NCBI GenBank assembly: GCA_036521995.1
Contig: DATDGR010000302.1
Location: forward strand, 1 to 16,495
Direction: 5' to 3'
From: Gp13-AA77 sp036521995
Lineage (GTDB): Bacteria > Acidobacteriota > Terriglobia > UBA7540
Length of the DNA stretch: 16,495 nt
Shown here piece after piece: positions 1 through 5,789 of the stretch (positions are counted from its first letter, which is position 1; each line of letters begins with the position of its first letter). The notes below the pieces were generated by a model that had not been told where the DNA came from, did no database searches, and worked only from the letters and a program-made list of their open reading frames with translations. Made by a program: the position numbers and the translations under genes.

Positions 1-131
1 TCACTCACTTCGGCAAAGAAATCATCGCCGCTGCTCTGAAGCTGAAAGAGTTGGCTCTCATTCCCCAACTCGCTTTCAGTCGCGCGTCGTAACTCAAACT
101 TCTGCCCGTTTAGGACAGAAACTGACAACAT
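1..131 (-). CDS. Partial gene of unknown function, N-terminus only
   Basis: A minus-strand frame opens with ATG at 131 and stays open to the left edge, giving 43 residues that begin MLSVSVLNGQKFELRRATE and end in an acidic stretch (GDDFFAEVSE). The composition is protein-like, but no family is recognised. No clear Shine-Dalgarno sequence precedes the ATG. The opposite strand is also open here: a frame ending in TAA at 90-92 reads THFGKEIIAAALKLKELAL, so strand choice is uncertain. I prefer the minus frame because it has a proper start codon inside the window. The piece belongs to the same flank as the integrase and may be cargo of the integrated element. Confidence 0.35.
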   Translation of the reverse strand, partial: MLSVSVLNGQKFELRRATESELGNESQLFQLQSSGDDFFAEVS

Positions 132-325
132 AGGTACTAAAGGGCGCTATTCGGGCCAGGGACAGGAAAAAAGCGGCACGTCGCAGGAAAAGCAGAAAAA
201 CCAAAGACGAATAACACGCTACCACCAACATCATTCGCATCAGACGCTTAGCCCCTTCCGGTCGTTTTACTTTCCTGCCTTTTAAATCTGTTGACGCCGC
301 CAGGCTCTGCCCTCCTAATGCTCCC

Positions 326-664
326 ATGAAGACCATGACTCGCGAGCAAGTCGAGCGAATGAAGGAGAAGGCCGCTCGATTCAGCCGCGACGTTTTGGAC
401 GACCAACAGAAGGCCGACGAGTTCGACGACATGAGTGTCGACGACTACGCCGAGCACAAAGGGATTGCACTCTCGAATCCAAGAAAGGCGGCTAAGATGG
501 CGAGAACCAGCCTGAGGGAGAAGGTCGAGGATCTGGAAGCTGAAAACGATGAGCTCCGGGAGAAGGTGGACGAGTATGAGGCCCGTTTCGATGACATCGC
601 ATCGTCAATTCCCGAGGTAACGGAGGAAGAGGACGAGGATGACGGCGAGGAAGGCGACGGGTAA
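326..664 (+). CDS. Acidic coiled-coil hypothetical protein
   Basis: The 112-residue protein has no recognised family. Residues 1-60 are charged and helical (TREQVERMKEKAARFSRDVL). Residues about 62-90 form a heptad-like coiled coil (LREKVEDLEAENDELREKV). The C-terminal 20 residues are almost all Asp, Glu and Gly. The profile resembles small scaffold-like or accessory proteins of phages and integrative elements, which fits its place on the integrase side of the tRNA gene, but that is inference. The ATG at 335 is an alternative start; neither has a good ribosome binding site. A weak promoter-like pair (TTGACG at 291-296 and CCTAAT at 314-319) would put the transcript start close to the first ATG. 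A strong hairpin follows the stop codon. Confidence 0.6.
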   Translation: MKTMTREQVERMKEKAARFSRDVLDDQQKADEFDDMSVDDYAEHKGIALSNPRKAAKMARTSLREKVEDLEAENDELREKVDEYEARFDDIASSIPEVTEEEDEDDGEEGDG

Positions 665-728
665 CCCGCACTGCCGAACGCGCCCGCGTGTAAGGAAGTG
701 CGGCCAGTCGCCGCATTCGCAATAAACA

Positions 729-762
729 GAAACGGCGCCCTCTTGGCCGAGGACGCCGTTTC
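729..762 (+). terminator. Rho-independent-type terminator hairpin
   Basis: The arms AAACGGCG (730-737) and CGCCGTTT (754-761) pair perfectly, extended outward by G729-C762. After one C/A mismatch, CCTC (739-742) pairs with GAGG (749-752) around a TTGGCC loop. The 3' arm ends in three T residues. It lies 65 bp after the stop of the 326-664 gene and is its likely terminator. Confidence 0.65.
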
Positions 763-792
763 CCAAGACGGGCCAGGGATGCTGACCAGTCC

Positions 793-966
793 CTAGTAGG
801 ACTCCCAGCTTACCCCACCCGGAACGCCAATTTCAATGTGGGTGTGGTCCTTGTCTGTGGCACCGAATCCGCCGGCGCTGTAGGAATCGCAAACCATACA
901 TCCGGCGGGCCGACGCGAGCACGGACGAAGCCACGCCCTCCCATTCGTGTGTGCAGGTGCCTTCAT
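793..966 (-). CDS. Possible 57-aa Cys-containing small protein
   Basis: A minus-strand ATG at 964-966 opens 57 codons ending in TAG at 793-795. The product has three cysteines in a C-x6-C-x2-C arrangement (PCSRRPAGCMVC, residues 15-26) followed by a His/Asp-rich segment (DKDHTHIEIG). A metal site is conceivable but not shown. The ribosome binding site is weak (AAGG only). It is divergent from the HTH gene whose likely start is 1002. No family is recognised, and chance openness in GC-rich DNA cannot be excluded. Apart from this frame and the hairpin at 729-762, I see nothing else in 665-1001. Confidence 0.28.
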   Translation of the reverse strand: MKAPAHTNGRAWLRPCSRRPAGCMVCDSYSAGGFGATDKDHTHIEIGVPGGVSWESY

Positions 967-1001
967 GCTTGCAGAGCCTTGAAGGCCAGCCTAGAGCGAA
1001 G

Positions 1002-1352
1002 GTGCGCGTGAAAGGCCCGCTGCCGGTTCCGAGACTCGAAGACCTGATCGCCAACCCGGCGGCCCTGAGCGAGCTGCCGGCGGAGGTGATTCCGGCGCTT
1101 CGCGGGGAGCTGGCCCGGCTGGACACCTTGCTGCTGACCCAGCTGCTGGCGAGCGCAAACGGCCAGGAACAGGAGGAGCCACAAGGTGACCACCTGCTCA
1201 CCATTGAAGAGGCGGCCACGAAACTCCGATCCTCGAAAGACTGGCTGTACCGGCATGCTGCCACCTTGCCCTTCACTATCCGCCGAGGCCGCAGTTTAAG
1301 GTTTTCGGATCAGGGAATCGAGAAATGGATCGCGCAACGGGCGGGACGATAA
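1002..1352 (+). CDS. Excisionase-like helix-turn-helix protein
   Basis: From the GTG at 1002 this is a 116-residue protein. The frame is open to an earlier GTG at 951, but the family-like N-terminal helix (LEDLIANPAALSELPAEVI) begins just after 1002. The C-terminal half is a MerR/excisionase-type winged helix (HTH_17-like): LLTIEEAATKLRSSKDWLY, then a basic wing (FTIRRGRSLRFSDQGIEKWI). In this family the second half binds DNA. Excisionases of integrative elements often look like this, and the gene lies two genes before a tyrosine recombinase near a tRNA, so a recombination directionality role is plausible. A plain transcription regulator is the main alternative. The stop codon lies 9 bp before the -35 box of the downstream promoter. 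Confidence 0.72.
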   Translation: MRVKGPLPVPRLEDLIANPAALSELPAEVIPALRGELARLDTLLLTQLLASANGQEQEEPQGDHLLTIEEAATKLRSSKDWLYRHAATLPFTIRRGRSLRFSDQGIEKWIAQRAGR

Positions 1353-1360
1353 AATCTGTC

Positions 1361-1390
1361 TTGACATCTGCGCGTCTACGCTTCCATACT
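1361..1390 (+). promoter_or_regulatory. Sigma70-type promoter of the RHH-integrase pair
   Basis: A consensus -35 box TTGACA (1361-1366) is separated by 18 bp from CATACT (1385-1390). The expected start is near 1397, giving a leader of about 40 nt to the ATG at 1437. It begins 9 bp after the stop of the HTH gene, so that protein could act directly at this site. Confidence 0.6.
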
Positions 1391-1436
1391 CCTATCGAGG
1401 GAACATTCAGTCCAACATCGAAGGGAGAAAGGAAAG

Positions 1437-1598
1437 ATGTCAAAAGAGAGAATCGTGAAAACGTCTGTTAGCCTCCCAGAATCATTGTGGCGCGAAGCGC
1501 GAAAGCGAGCCATTGACGAGGACCGGGACCTGCAGGACATCGTGCGCGACGCGCTCGTTCTATATCTTCGTCAGAAGGGGGTGCAAATTGAGAGGTGA
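1437..1598 (+). CDS. Ribbon-helix-helix DNA-binding protein, 53 aa
   Basis: This 53-residue protein has the layout of the Arc/CopG/MetJ fold. Residues 7-16 (VKTSVSLPES) form the DNA-contacting beta strand and are followed by two helices (LWREARKRAIDEDR and LQDIVRDALVLYLRQKG). The start is well supported: AGGGAG and AAGGAAAG lie just upstream of the ATG, and a TTGACA promoter lies about 50 bp earlier. The gene overlaps the integrase start by 11 bp, so the two are probably translationally coupled. Proteins of this fold act as repressors, antitoxins or directionality factors. No toxin gene is adjacent, so control of the integrase or of excision is the better guess. Confidence 0.7.
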   Translation: MSKERIVKTSVSLPESLWREARKRAIDEDRDLQDIVRDALVLYLRQKGVQIER

Positions 1599-2691
1599 CG
1601 GCAGAGTTTTTAGGCGCGGCAACAAATACTGGATTGCCTACTACGCGCCCGGGCCGGATGGGCGGAGCCACGAGCAACGCGAGCCTGGCGGGGACACGGA
1701 GGCGGAAGCTCGCAAGTTGCTTCGTCACCGCTTGCGCGAAGTCGGCGCCCACGTTCTCGGAGCTCGCAAATTCACCGGGCCGCAGCAAGAGCGTGTGAGG
1801 GTCGAGGAGTTGCTGCAGAACTATGAGCGGGACTGCGAAATCCGCGGCCTAAAGGGGCTCAAGCAAATCCGTTCTCACCTGAAGCATATCCGGGCCTTCT
1901 TTGGGATGGACCGCGCGCTCGTGGTCTCGACTGCAAGACTACGGGACTTCATCGCGGCGAGGCAACAAGAGGAGGCCAAGTCCGCGACGATCAATCGGGA
2001 GCTTGAGGGGCTGCAGCGTGCCTTTGCGCTCGCTGTTGAGGCGGGAACACTAGCAGCGGCCCCCGCGTTTCCCAGTCTGCGGGAGGACAACGCAAGGCAG
2101 GGTTTCTTCGAGCGCGGCGACTTCTTTGCTGTGCTATCGAAACTCCGCGAACTGCGCAAAACAACAGATGTCGCGGACTCGCTGGAGTGGTTCTACTGGA
2201 CAGGGATGCGACCGGATGAGATCCGGTCACTCACTTGGCCCTGCTTTGACCGGGAAACCTGGACACTGAGACTGCATTCCAAGGACGCCAAAACTGGATT
2301 CGGGCGGGTCATCGCGCTCGAAGGACCCTTGCGGCAAATTATCGAACGCCGAATCAAGACCCGAGGGTTCGGGAGGGCGCTGATCTTTCACCGAAACGGA
2401 AAGCCGATAGGCGACTTCAGAAAGAGTTGGAAGACTGCTTGTCGCCTAGCAGGAGTCACCGGAAAAACTCCCTACGATCTGCGGAGGACTGCAGTCCGCA
2501 ACATGGTTCGGGCCGGGGTGCCCGAGGCGGTAGCAATGCGAATCTCAGGCCACCGCACGCGAGCGGTCTTTGATCGTTACAACATTGTTTCGGAAAAAGA
2601 TCTTCGAGAAGCGATGGTGAAGACGGCCGCCTATATCGAAAGTCTTCCCGATACCACAGCCGGTGTTCCGATCGCGCAAGGGCAGAAGTGA
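1588..2691 (+). CDS. Tyrosine recombinase / phage-type integrase
   Basis: The gene encodes 367 residues from a TTG at 1588, preceded by an AAGGGGG ribosome binding site with 6 bp spacing. The frame is open back to 1513, but that part reads as non-coding and overlaps the RHH gene. Residues about 1-65 resemble an arm-type DNA-binding region. About 75-165 is a SAM-like core-binding domain, and 175-345 the catalytic domain. Catalytic residues visible are Arg208 (GMRPDEI), a candidate Lys235 (KDAKTG), Arg299 (YDLRR), His322 (SGHRTR) and the nucleophile Tyr331 (FDRY). The usual first His of the HxxR box is Tyr296. The gene points at the 3' end of tRNA-fMet, the classic layout for an element integrated in a tRNA gene. 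Confidence 0.92.
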   Translation: MRGDGRVFRRGNKYWIAYYAPGPDGRSHEQREPGGDTEAEARKLLRHRLREVGAHVLGARKFTGPQQERVRVEELLQNYERDCEIRGLKGLKQIRSHLKHIRAFFGMDRALVVSTARLRDFIAARQQEEAKSATINRELEGLQRAFALAVEAGTLAAAPAFPSLREDNARQGFFERGDFFAVLSKLRELRKTTDVADSLEWFYWTGMRPDEIRSLTWPCFDRETWTLRLHSKDAKTGFGRVIALEGPLRQIIERRIKTRGFGRALIFHRNGKPIGDFRKSWKTACRLAGVTGKTPYDLRRTAVRNMVRAGVPEAVAMRISGHRTRAVFDRYNIVSEKDLREAMVKTAAYIESLPDTTAGVPIAQGQK

Positions 2692-2695
2692 GAGA

Positions 2696-2717
2696 ACACG
2701 GACAAAACACGGACAAA
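2696..2717 (+). repeat. Perfect tandem 11-bp direct repeat
   Basis: ACACGGACAAA occurs twice head to tail (2696-2706 and 2707-2717), starting 5 bp after the integrase stop and about 70 bp before the tRNA 3' end. Short direct repeats in this position commonly serve as arm-type integrase binding sites, so that is the favoured reading. The copy number is only two. Confidence 0.55.
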
Positions 2718-2786
2718 GCCGCTTTTTGGCTCAAGGACGTGTTGCTTGGGTTTGCTTGTAACTCGTTGGAGTCATTACCGAAGGGT

Positions 2787-2863
<77 letters not shown>

Positions 2864-2868
2864 TTGCC

Positions 2869-2897
2869 ATTATATCTAGGATGCCTTCCTCTGCCAA
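2869..2897 (-). promoter_or_regulatory. Near-consensus promoter of tRNA-fMet
   Basis: Read on the minus strand, TTGGCA (2897-2892) is followed by 17 bp and a perfect TATAAT (2874-2869). Only five bases separate the -10 box from tRNA base C1 at 2863, so transcription should begin at or within a base or two of the mature 5' end. Confidence 0.75.
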
Positions 2898-2914
2898 GCG
2901 CTAAAATCAAGAGG

Positions 2915-2944
2915 GGGCGCGCGACACAGAAGTCGGAATCGAGC
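2915..2944 (+). repeat. Solitary IS terminal repeat, related to the ISKra4-like element
   Basis: The sequence starting GGGCGCGCGACACAGAA matches the left terminal repeat at 14647 at 20 of 24 positions. It matches the inward-read right terminal repeat at 16495 at 24 of 30 positions. No transposase sequence is seen beside it. It lies between the tRNA-fMet promoter and a broken S53 peptidase gene, so it may be the residue of an old insertion or deletion by a related IS. Orientation reads inward to the right. Confidence 0.6.
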
Positions 2945-2981
2945 TGTCCGGCGCGGCAGGGCGCAGGTCGTTCTGTCGTTC

Positions 2982-3136
2982 TTACGTTGGATTAATGAAA
3001 CCGGGCGGCACGTCGCCGTTGGTGACTGCCTGTTCATTCGCCACAGCCGGGTAGCCGGCCCACATGGGGGCCGCAAAACTGGTCCCGCCATAATCGTTGG
3101 CGGTGCAGGTGGTTTGGTCGGCGCAGACGTAAATGG
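2982..3136 (-). pseudogene. C-terminal fragment of an S53 (sedolisin/kumamolisin) peptidase
   Basis: A minus-strand frame gives about 50 residues containing YVCADQTTC and ANDYGGTSFAAPMWAG, which carries the S53 catalytic-serine motif (G-T-S), then GFINPT and a TAA stop at 2982-2984. Intact members of this family are several hundred residues long, with a pro-domain and Glu and Asp catalytic residues further upstream; none of that is present. In homologues the segment after FINPT continues further, so both ends are lost. The upstream frame runs into the end of the HAF-repeat gene. A solitary IS end lies 38 bp downstream of the stop and may relate to the truncation. Confidence 0.7.
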
Positions 3137-3142
3137 GGATTT

Positions 3143-4150
3143 CTAAGGGCTCGGGATTCGCAGGAAGCCGTGATAAGCACCGCTGCCATCCGCGTAGTAT
3201 CCCGTGATCGCGTCTATTGGGTTGTTGCTGTCGGGAATGGTGCCCTGACCGTTGCCCGTACCTGCACCCGGAGCGTTGAACGTGCTGATGGCGCCATTCG
3301 GAGCGCGCAGGAAGCCGTGATAGGCCCCGCTGGCATCGACGTAGGTTCCGGTGACCGCGCCCGCCAGGTTAATGGCCCCGGGGAGGGTGCCTTGCCCCTC
3401 GCCCGTGCCCGCTTCTGGAACGTCGAACTTTGTGAAGCTACCTCCCGGAGCGCGCAGGAAGCCGTGAAGTGCGCCGCTGGGGTCGATGTAAGCTCCAGTG
3501 ATCGCCCCTTCCGGGTTGAGGCATCCGGAGCAGAGAAAGGTACCCTGGCCGATGCCTGTCCCTGCGCCCGGAACGTTGAAGACGGTGATCGCGCAGTCCG
3601 GAGCGCGCAGGAAGCCGTGATACACATAGTCGTCGTCAGAGTAGTCCCCCGCAATCGCCTGTGCCAGGTTGATGCTGTTGGCAAAGGTACCCCGGCCGGA
3701 GCCTGTGCCCGCGCCGGGAGCGTCGAAGGAAGTGAACGTCCCGCCGGGAGCGCGCAGGAAGCCGTGAATCACGTCGTTCGTGTCACTGTAAGATCCCGCG
3801 ATCGCCTGTGCCGGGTTGACGCTGTTGGCAAAGGTACCCTGGCCGGAGCCTGTACCCGCGCCCGGAGCCTCGAAGGAGGTGAACTTCCCGCCCGGAGCGC
3901 GCAGGAAGCCGTGATACGCAGAGCTGTCGTCAACGTAGTATCCGACGATCACACCCGCCGGGTTGATACTCTCGGCAAAAGTGCCCTGGTTGACGCCGGT
4001 GCCCGCGCCCGGAGCGTTGAAACTGGCGATGGTCTGAGCCGTCGCGGAACCGCCCAACCCTAACATGCACAAGACCAGGCATGGTGCGAGCCATCCTTTC
4101 CGTCGGGCTGCCGCACGCAATCGAGAAATGGTAAGTCGGAGCGTCATCAT
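3143..4150 (-). CDS. Secreted HAF-type repeat protein
   Basis: The protein has 335 residues from the ATG at 4150, chosen because AAGGAG lies 6 bp upstream; the frame stays open to 4318 without a comparable site. Residues 1-39 form a long signal peptide (basic n-region, then LAPCLVLCMLGLGG, cleavage after ATAQ). The rest is six tandem repeats of about 49 residues. Each starts near xFNAPGAGTGxGQGTF, runs through NPAxAIxGYYxD and ends HGFLRAPGG. This resembles the probable extracellular repeat (HAF) family, frequent in acidobacteria. Six such units could close into a beta-propeller-like fold, but this is not proven. Its ligand is unknown. It probably acts outside the cytoplasmic membrane. Confidence 0.8.
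   Translation of the reverse strand: MMTLRLTISRLRAAARRKGWLAPCLVLCMLGLGGSATAQTIASFNAPGAGTGVNQGTFAESINPAGVIVGYYVDDSSAYHGFLRAPGGKFTSFEAPGAGTGSGQGTFANSVNPAQAIAGSYSDTNDVIHGFLRAPGGTFTSFDAPGAGTGSGRGTFANSINLAQAIAGDYSDDDYVYHGFLRAPDCAITVFNVPGAGTGIGQGTFLCSGCLNPEGAITGAYIDPSGALHGFLRAPGGSFTKFDVPEAGTGEGQGTLPGAINLAGAVTGTYVDASGAYHGFLRAPNGAISTFNAPGAGTGNGQGTIPDSNNPIDAITGYYADGSGAYHGFLRIPSP
3154..4040 (-). repeat. Six 147-bp coding repeats
   Basis: A GC-rich word containing gcgcaggaagccgtga (plus strand) recurs at about 3154, 3301, 3448, 3601, 3748 and 3895. The period is 147 bp, with one 153-bp unit that adds two residues (one extra Cys pair, in the fourth protein repeat, which reads LCSGCLN). Several units are nearly identical in DNA, notably the second and third protein repeats, suggesting recent duplication or gene conversion. 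Confidence 0.85.
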
Positions 4151-4223
4151 CGCTATCTCCTTCGACCGGAACTTCCATTTCCCCCTTCGGAAACGCTCCG
4201 CAGAATACGTCCGACCGGCACTG

Positions 4224-4252
4224 AATGCAAGCACCAGCCGGGTTAATGTCAA
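4224..4252 (-). promoter_or_regulatory. Promoter of the HAF-repeat gene
   Basis: On the minus strand TTGACA (4252-4247), a perfect -35 box, is followed by 17 bp and TGCATT (4229-4224), a weak -10 box. The expected leader to the ATG at 4150 is about 67 nt. A small dyad, GTTGC-ATC-GCAAC (4284-4296), lies 32 bp upstream of the -35 box and could bind a regulator. Confidence 0.45.
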
Positions 4253-4397
4253 CTTAAATAAGCCAACGCGAGGCGTGCAAACAGTTGCATCGCAACGCAA
4301 AAGAGAGTTAGTATCCAAATCAGGAGAGTAAGCCTTCTAGCTAGCTTGCTCAACTCGTCGAACCGCCCAGGCGGCTCGCGCGCAGAACCTGAGGAGG

Positions 4398-4994
4398 ATG
4401 GAGTTGGCGCTTTGGGAAAAGAAGCCGCGTCAAGAGCCCGTCGGCCCGGGCCGGATTCCCGGGCAAATCTCCGGCCCCACTTTAAGCGAAGGCCCGGGGC
4501 TTCGGTCCGACTCGAACCTAAGCTCTGCCCTTCCGTCTGAACCCCCCCAACAGGAGAAACCTATGCCGGATCCCGCACCCCGCACTACTACCCCGAGCGT
4601 AAGTTCGCAAGGAGCTTCGCTGCTGGGCCGCTCGATGACGCTCAAAGGCGACATCTCCGGCACCGAGGACTTGGTGGTGGAGGGCCAGTTCGAAGGAACG
4701 ATCGACGTGGCCGACAACACCGTCACGGTGGGCGCGCAGGGCCAAGTGAAGTCTGAGATTCGCGCCCGGCATGTGATCGTACACGGTTCAGTGACGGGCA
4801 AGGTCAGCGCCCGCGAAAAGATCGACATTCGCCGCACCGGCAACGTGATCGGCGATCTCGTGTCTGCTGGAGTTGCGATCGAGGACGGCGCCTACTTCAA
4901 GGGAAGCATCGAGATCCTGCGCGAGGGACGAGGGGAAACGTCCCGGCAAGAGGCGGCCCGACCGCAGGCCGCATCCGCGAAGGGCCTGTCCTAA
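4398..4994 (+). CDS. Bactofilin (polymer-forming cytoskeletal protein)
   Basis: Bactofilins self-assemble into membrane-associated filaments that position cell-wall enzymes. In the long form (198 aa), residues 1-75 are Pro-rich and disordered, starting MELALWEKK. Residues about 76-175 are the beta-helix core with regularly spaced Gly and hydrophobic residues (LKGDISGTEDLVVEGQFEG, VTVGAQGQVKSEIRA, GSVTGKVSAREKIDIRRTG). The tail is Gln/Ala-rich. The start is uncertain. ATG 4398 directly abuts an AGGAGG; TTG 4404 has that AGGAGG at ideal spacing; ATG 4563 also has a good AGGAG, giving a 143-aa protein. The core is unaffected. Nearby cell-wall genes support a morphogenesis role. Confidence 0.88.
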   Translation: MELALWEKKPRQEPVGPGRIPGQISGPTLSEGPGLRSDSNLSSALPSEPPQQEKPMPDPAPRTTTPSVSSQGASLLGRSMTLKGDISGTEDLVVEGQFEGTIDVADNTVTVGAQGQVKSEIRARHVIVHGSVTGKVSAREKIDIRRTGNVIGDLVSAGVAIEDGAYFKGSIEILREGRGETSRQEAARPQAASAKGLS

Positions 4995-5047
4995 GGCTGT
5001 CCCTCAGGTTGGAGGCGGCAGCGGGGTCTCAACGCCAGTGCGAAGGT

Positions 5048-5104
5048 CCTCACCCACCGCTTCGCGGTCCTCTTTCTCCTAGTGGAGAGGGCCAGGAGGT
5101 GAGG
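5048..5104 (+). repeat. Inverted repeat containing the next gene's ribosome binding site
   Basis: Outer arms CCTCACC (5048-5054) and GGTGAGG (5098-5104) are perfect complements. An inner stem pairs TCTCC (5075-5079) with GGAGA (5084-5088) around TAGT. The 3' arm includes AGGAGGTGAGG, the only Shine-Dalgarno-like sequence before the ATG at 5115. It may act as a terminator for bactofilin, a translation-limiting hairpin or a REP-like mobile palindrome. Confidence 0.5.
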
Positions 5105-5114
5105 TTAACAGACC

Positions 5115-5738
5115 ATGCTCGTACGGCCGGGCCGGTCAATAACCAGTGCCAATCCTCAAGGTGCTCCCCTTCCCAGTTTTGGTCTTCGCTGGCTCTGGCA
5201 GTATCTGGAAGATGTCTCTCGGCCGGAGGTGCTGGACTGCGGCCCGCTGCGAGCGGCCACCGTGCGAGTGCTGCTGGGGCGCTGCGGCAAGTTCTATCGT
5301 GGCGATCTCGTTTCGCCTCTCGAACGGCAGGAGCCTTCCCTTTGGGACCGATCGGGGAAAAAACCTCTTTTCCGCTCGGAGGCGCTGCTCGATGAGTTGC
5401 CGCAAGTTCCGCCGGGCGCGGTCTCCATCGTTTTCTGCTGGCAATTGCTGGACCTCGTTCCTCGCGACGCCATCGCTGACATTGTGCTGCGCCTACATCG
5501 TCTCCTAGAGCCCGGGGGAGTGATTTTCTGCCTTTTGCGTGAGCCCCGCCTCGAAAGGGGTGCCGACCCGGAGTGGCGCCTGGAGGGCTTAACGGACCTG
5601 GTCCGGTCCCGCGAAGGAAGCAAGCCGTTCCCTCAGCCGGCGCTGAGCAACCGCGAACTGGAGCGCCTTATGCCTACCGGTGGCGTGAAGACCTTTCTCA
5701 CTCGCTCCGGCTGGCGGGAGGTGCTGGCGATAAAATGA
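5115..5738 (+). CDS. Class I SAM methyltransferase-like protein
   Basis: This 207-residue protein has the strand-helix order of a Rossmann-type methyltransferase. A motif-I-like segment (EVLDCGPLRAATV, near residue 40) is followed by an acidic-strand region and a motif-IV-like stretch (GAVSIVFCWQLLDLVP, about 100-115). A helix and LLEPGGVIFCLL follow, the typical post-motif (LxPGG) of this fold. The C-terminus ends in a beta strand (GWREVLAIK). The glycine-rich loop is degenerate (D-C-G-P rather than D-x-G-x-G), so SAM binding is uncertain and the protein may be non-catalytic. The substrate is unknown. It starts 120 bp after bactofilin, probably in the same transcription unit, with its ribosome binding site inside an inverted repeat. 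Confidence 0.6.
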   Translation: MLVRPGRSITSANPQGAPLPSFGLRWLWQYLEDVSRPEVLDCGPLRAATVRVLLGRCGKFYRGDLVSPLERQEPSLWDRSGKKPLFRSEALLDELPQVPPGAVSIVFCWQLLDLVPRDAIADIVLRLHRLLEPGGVIFCLLREPRLERGADPEWRLEGLTDLVRSREGSKPFPQPALSNRELERLMPTGGVKTFLTRSGWREVLAIK

Positions 5739-5789
5739 CAGGTGGAATCGTCACACGTGTGTTCGGAAGTTAGGCCATAATGGACCCCT

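Noticed and set aside
94..240. 48-aa hydrophobic minus-strand peptide (MLVVACYSSLVFLLFL)
   Set aside because: It resembles a membrane segment, but the Shine-Dalgarno spacing is poor (AAGGGG about 11 bp away), it overlaps the better N-terminus at 131 and no family is known.
2876..3091. 71-aa minus-strand frame
   Set aside because: It crosses the solitary IS end and the S53 remnant in the wrong frame; no family-like content.
3154..4040. Regular repeats suggesting a CRISPR or satellite
   Set aside because: The 147-bp period and in-frame protein units with similar, not unique, intervening sequence show coding repeats.
3170..4063. 297-aa plus-strand frame over the HAF gene
   Set aside because: It is a shadow of the 147-bp repeats; the minus strand has the signal peptide, ribosome binding site and recognisable repeats.
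5752..5761. Perfect palindrome CACACGTGTG before the coiled-coil gene
   Set aside because: Short and isolated; could be an operator, but nothing else supports it.
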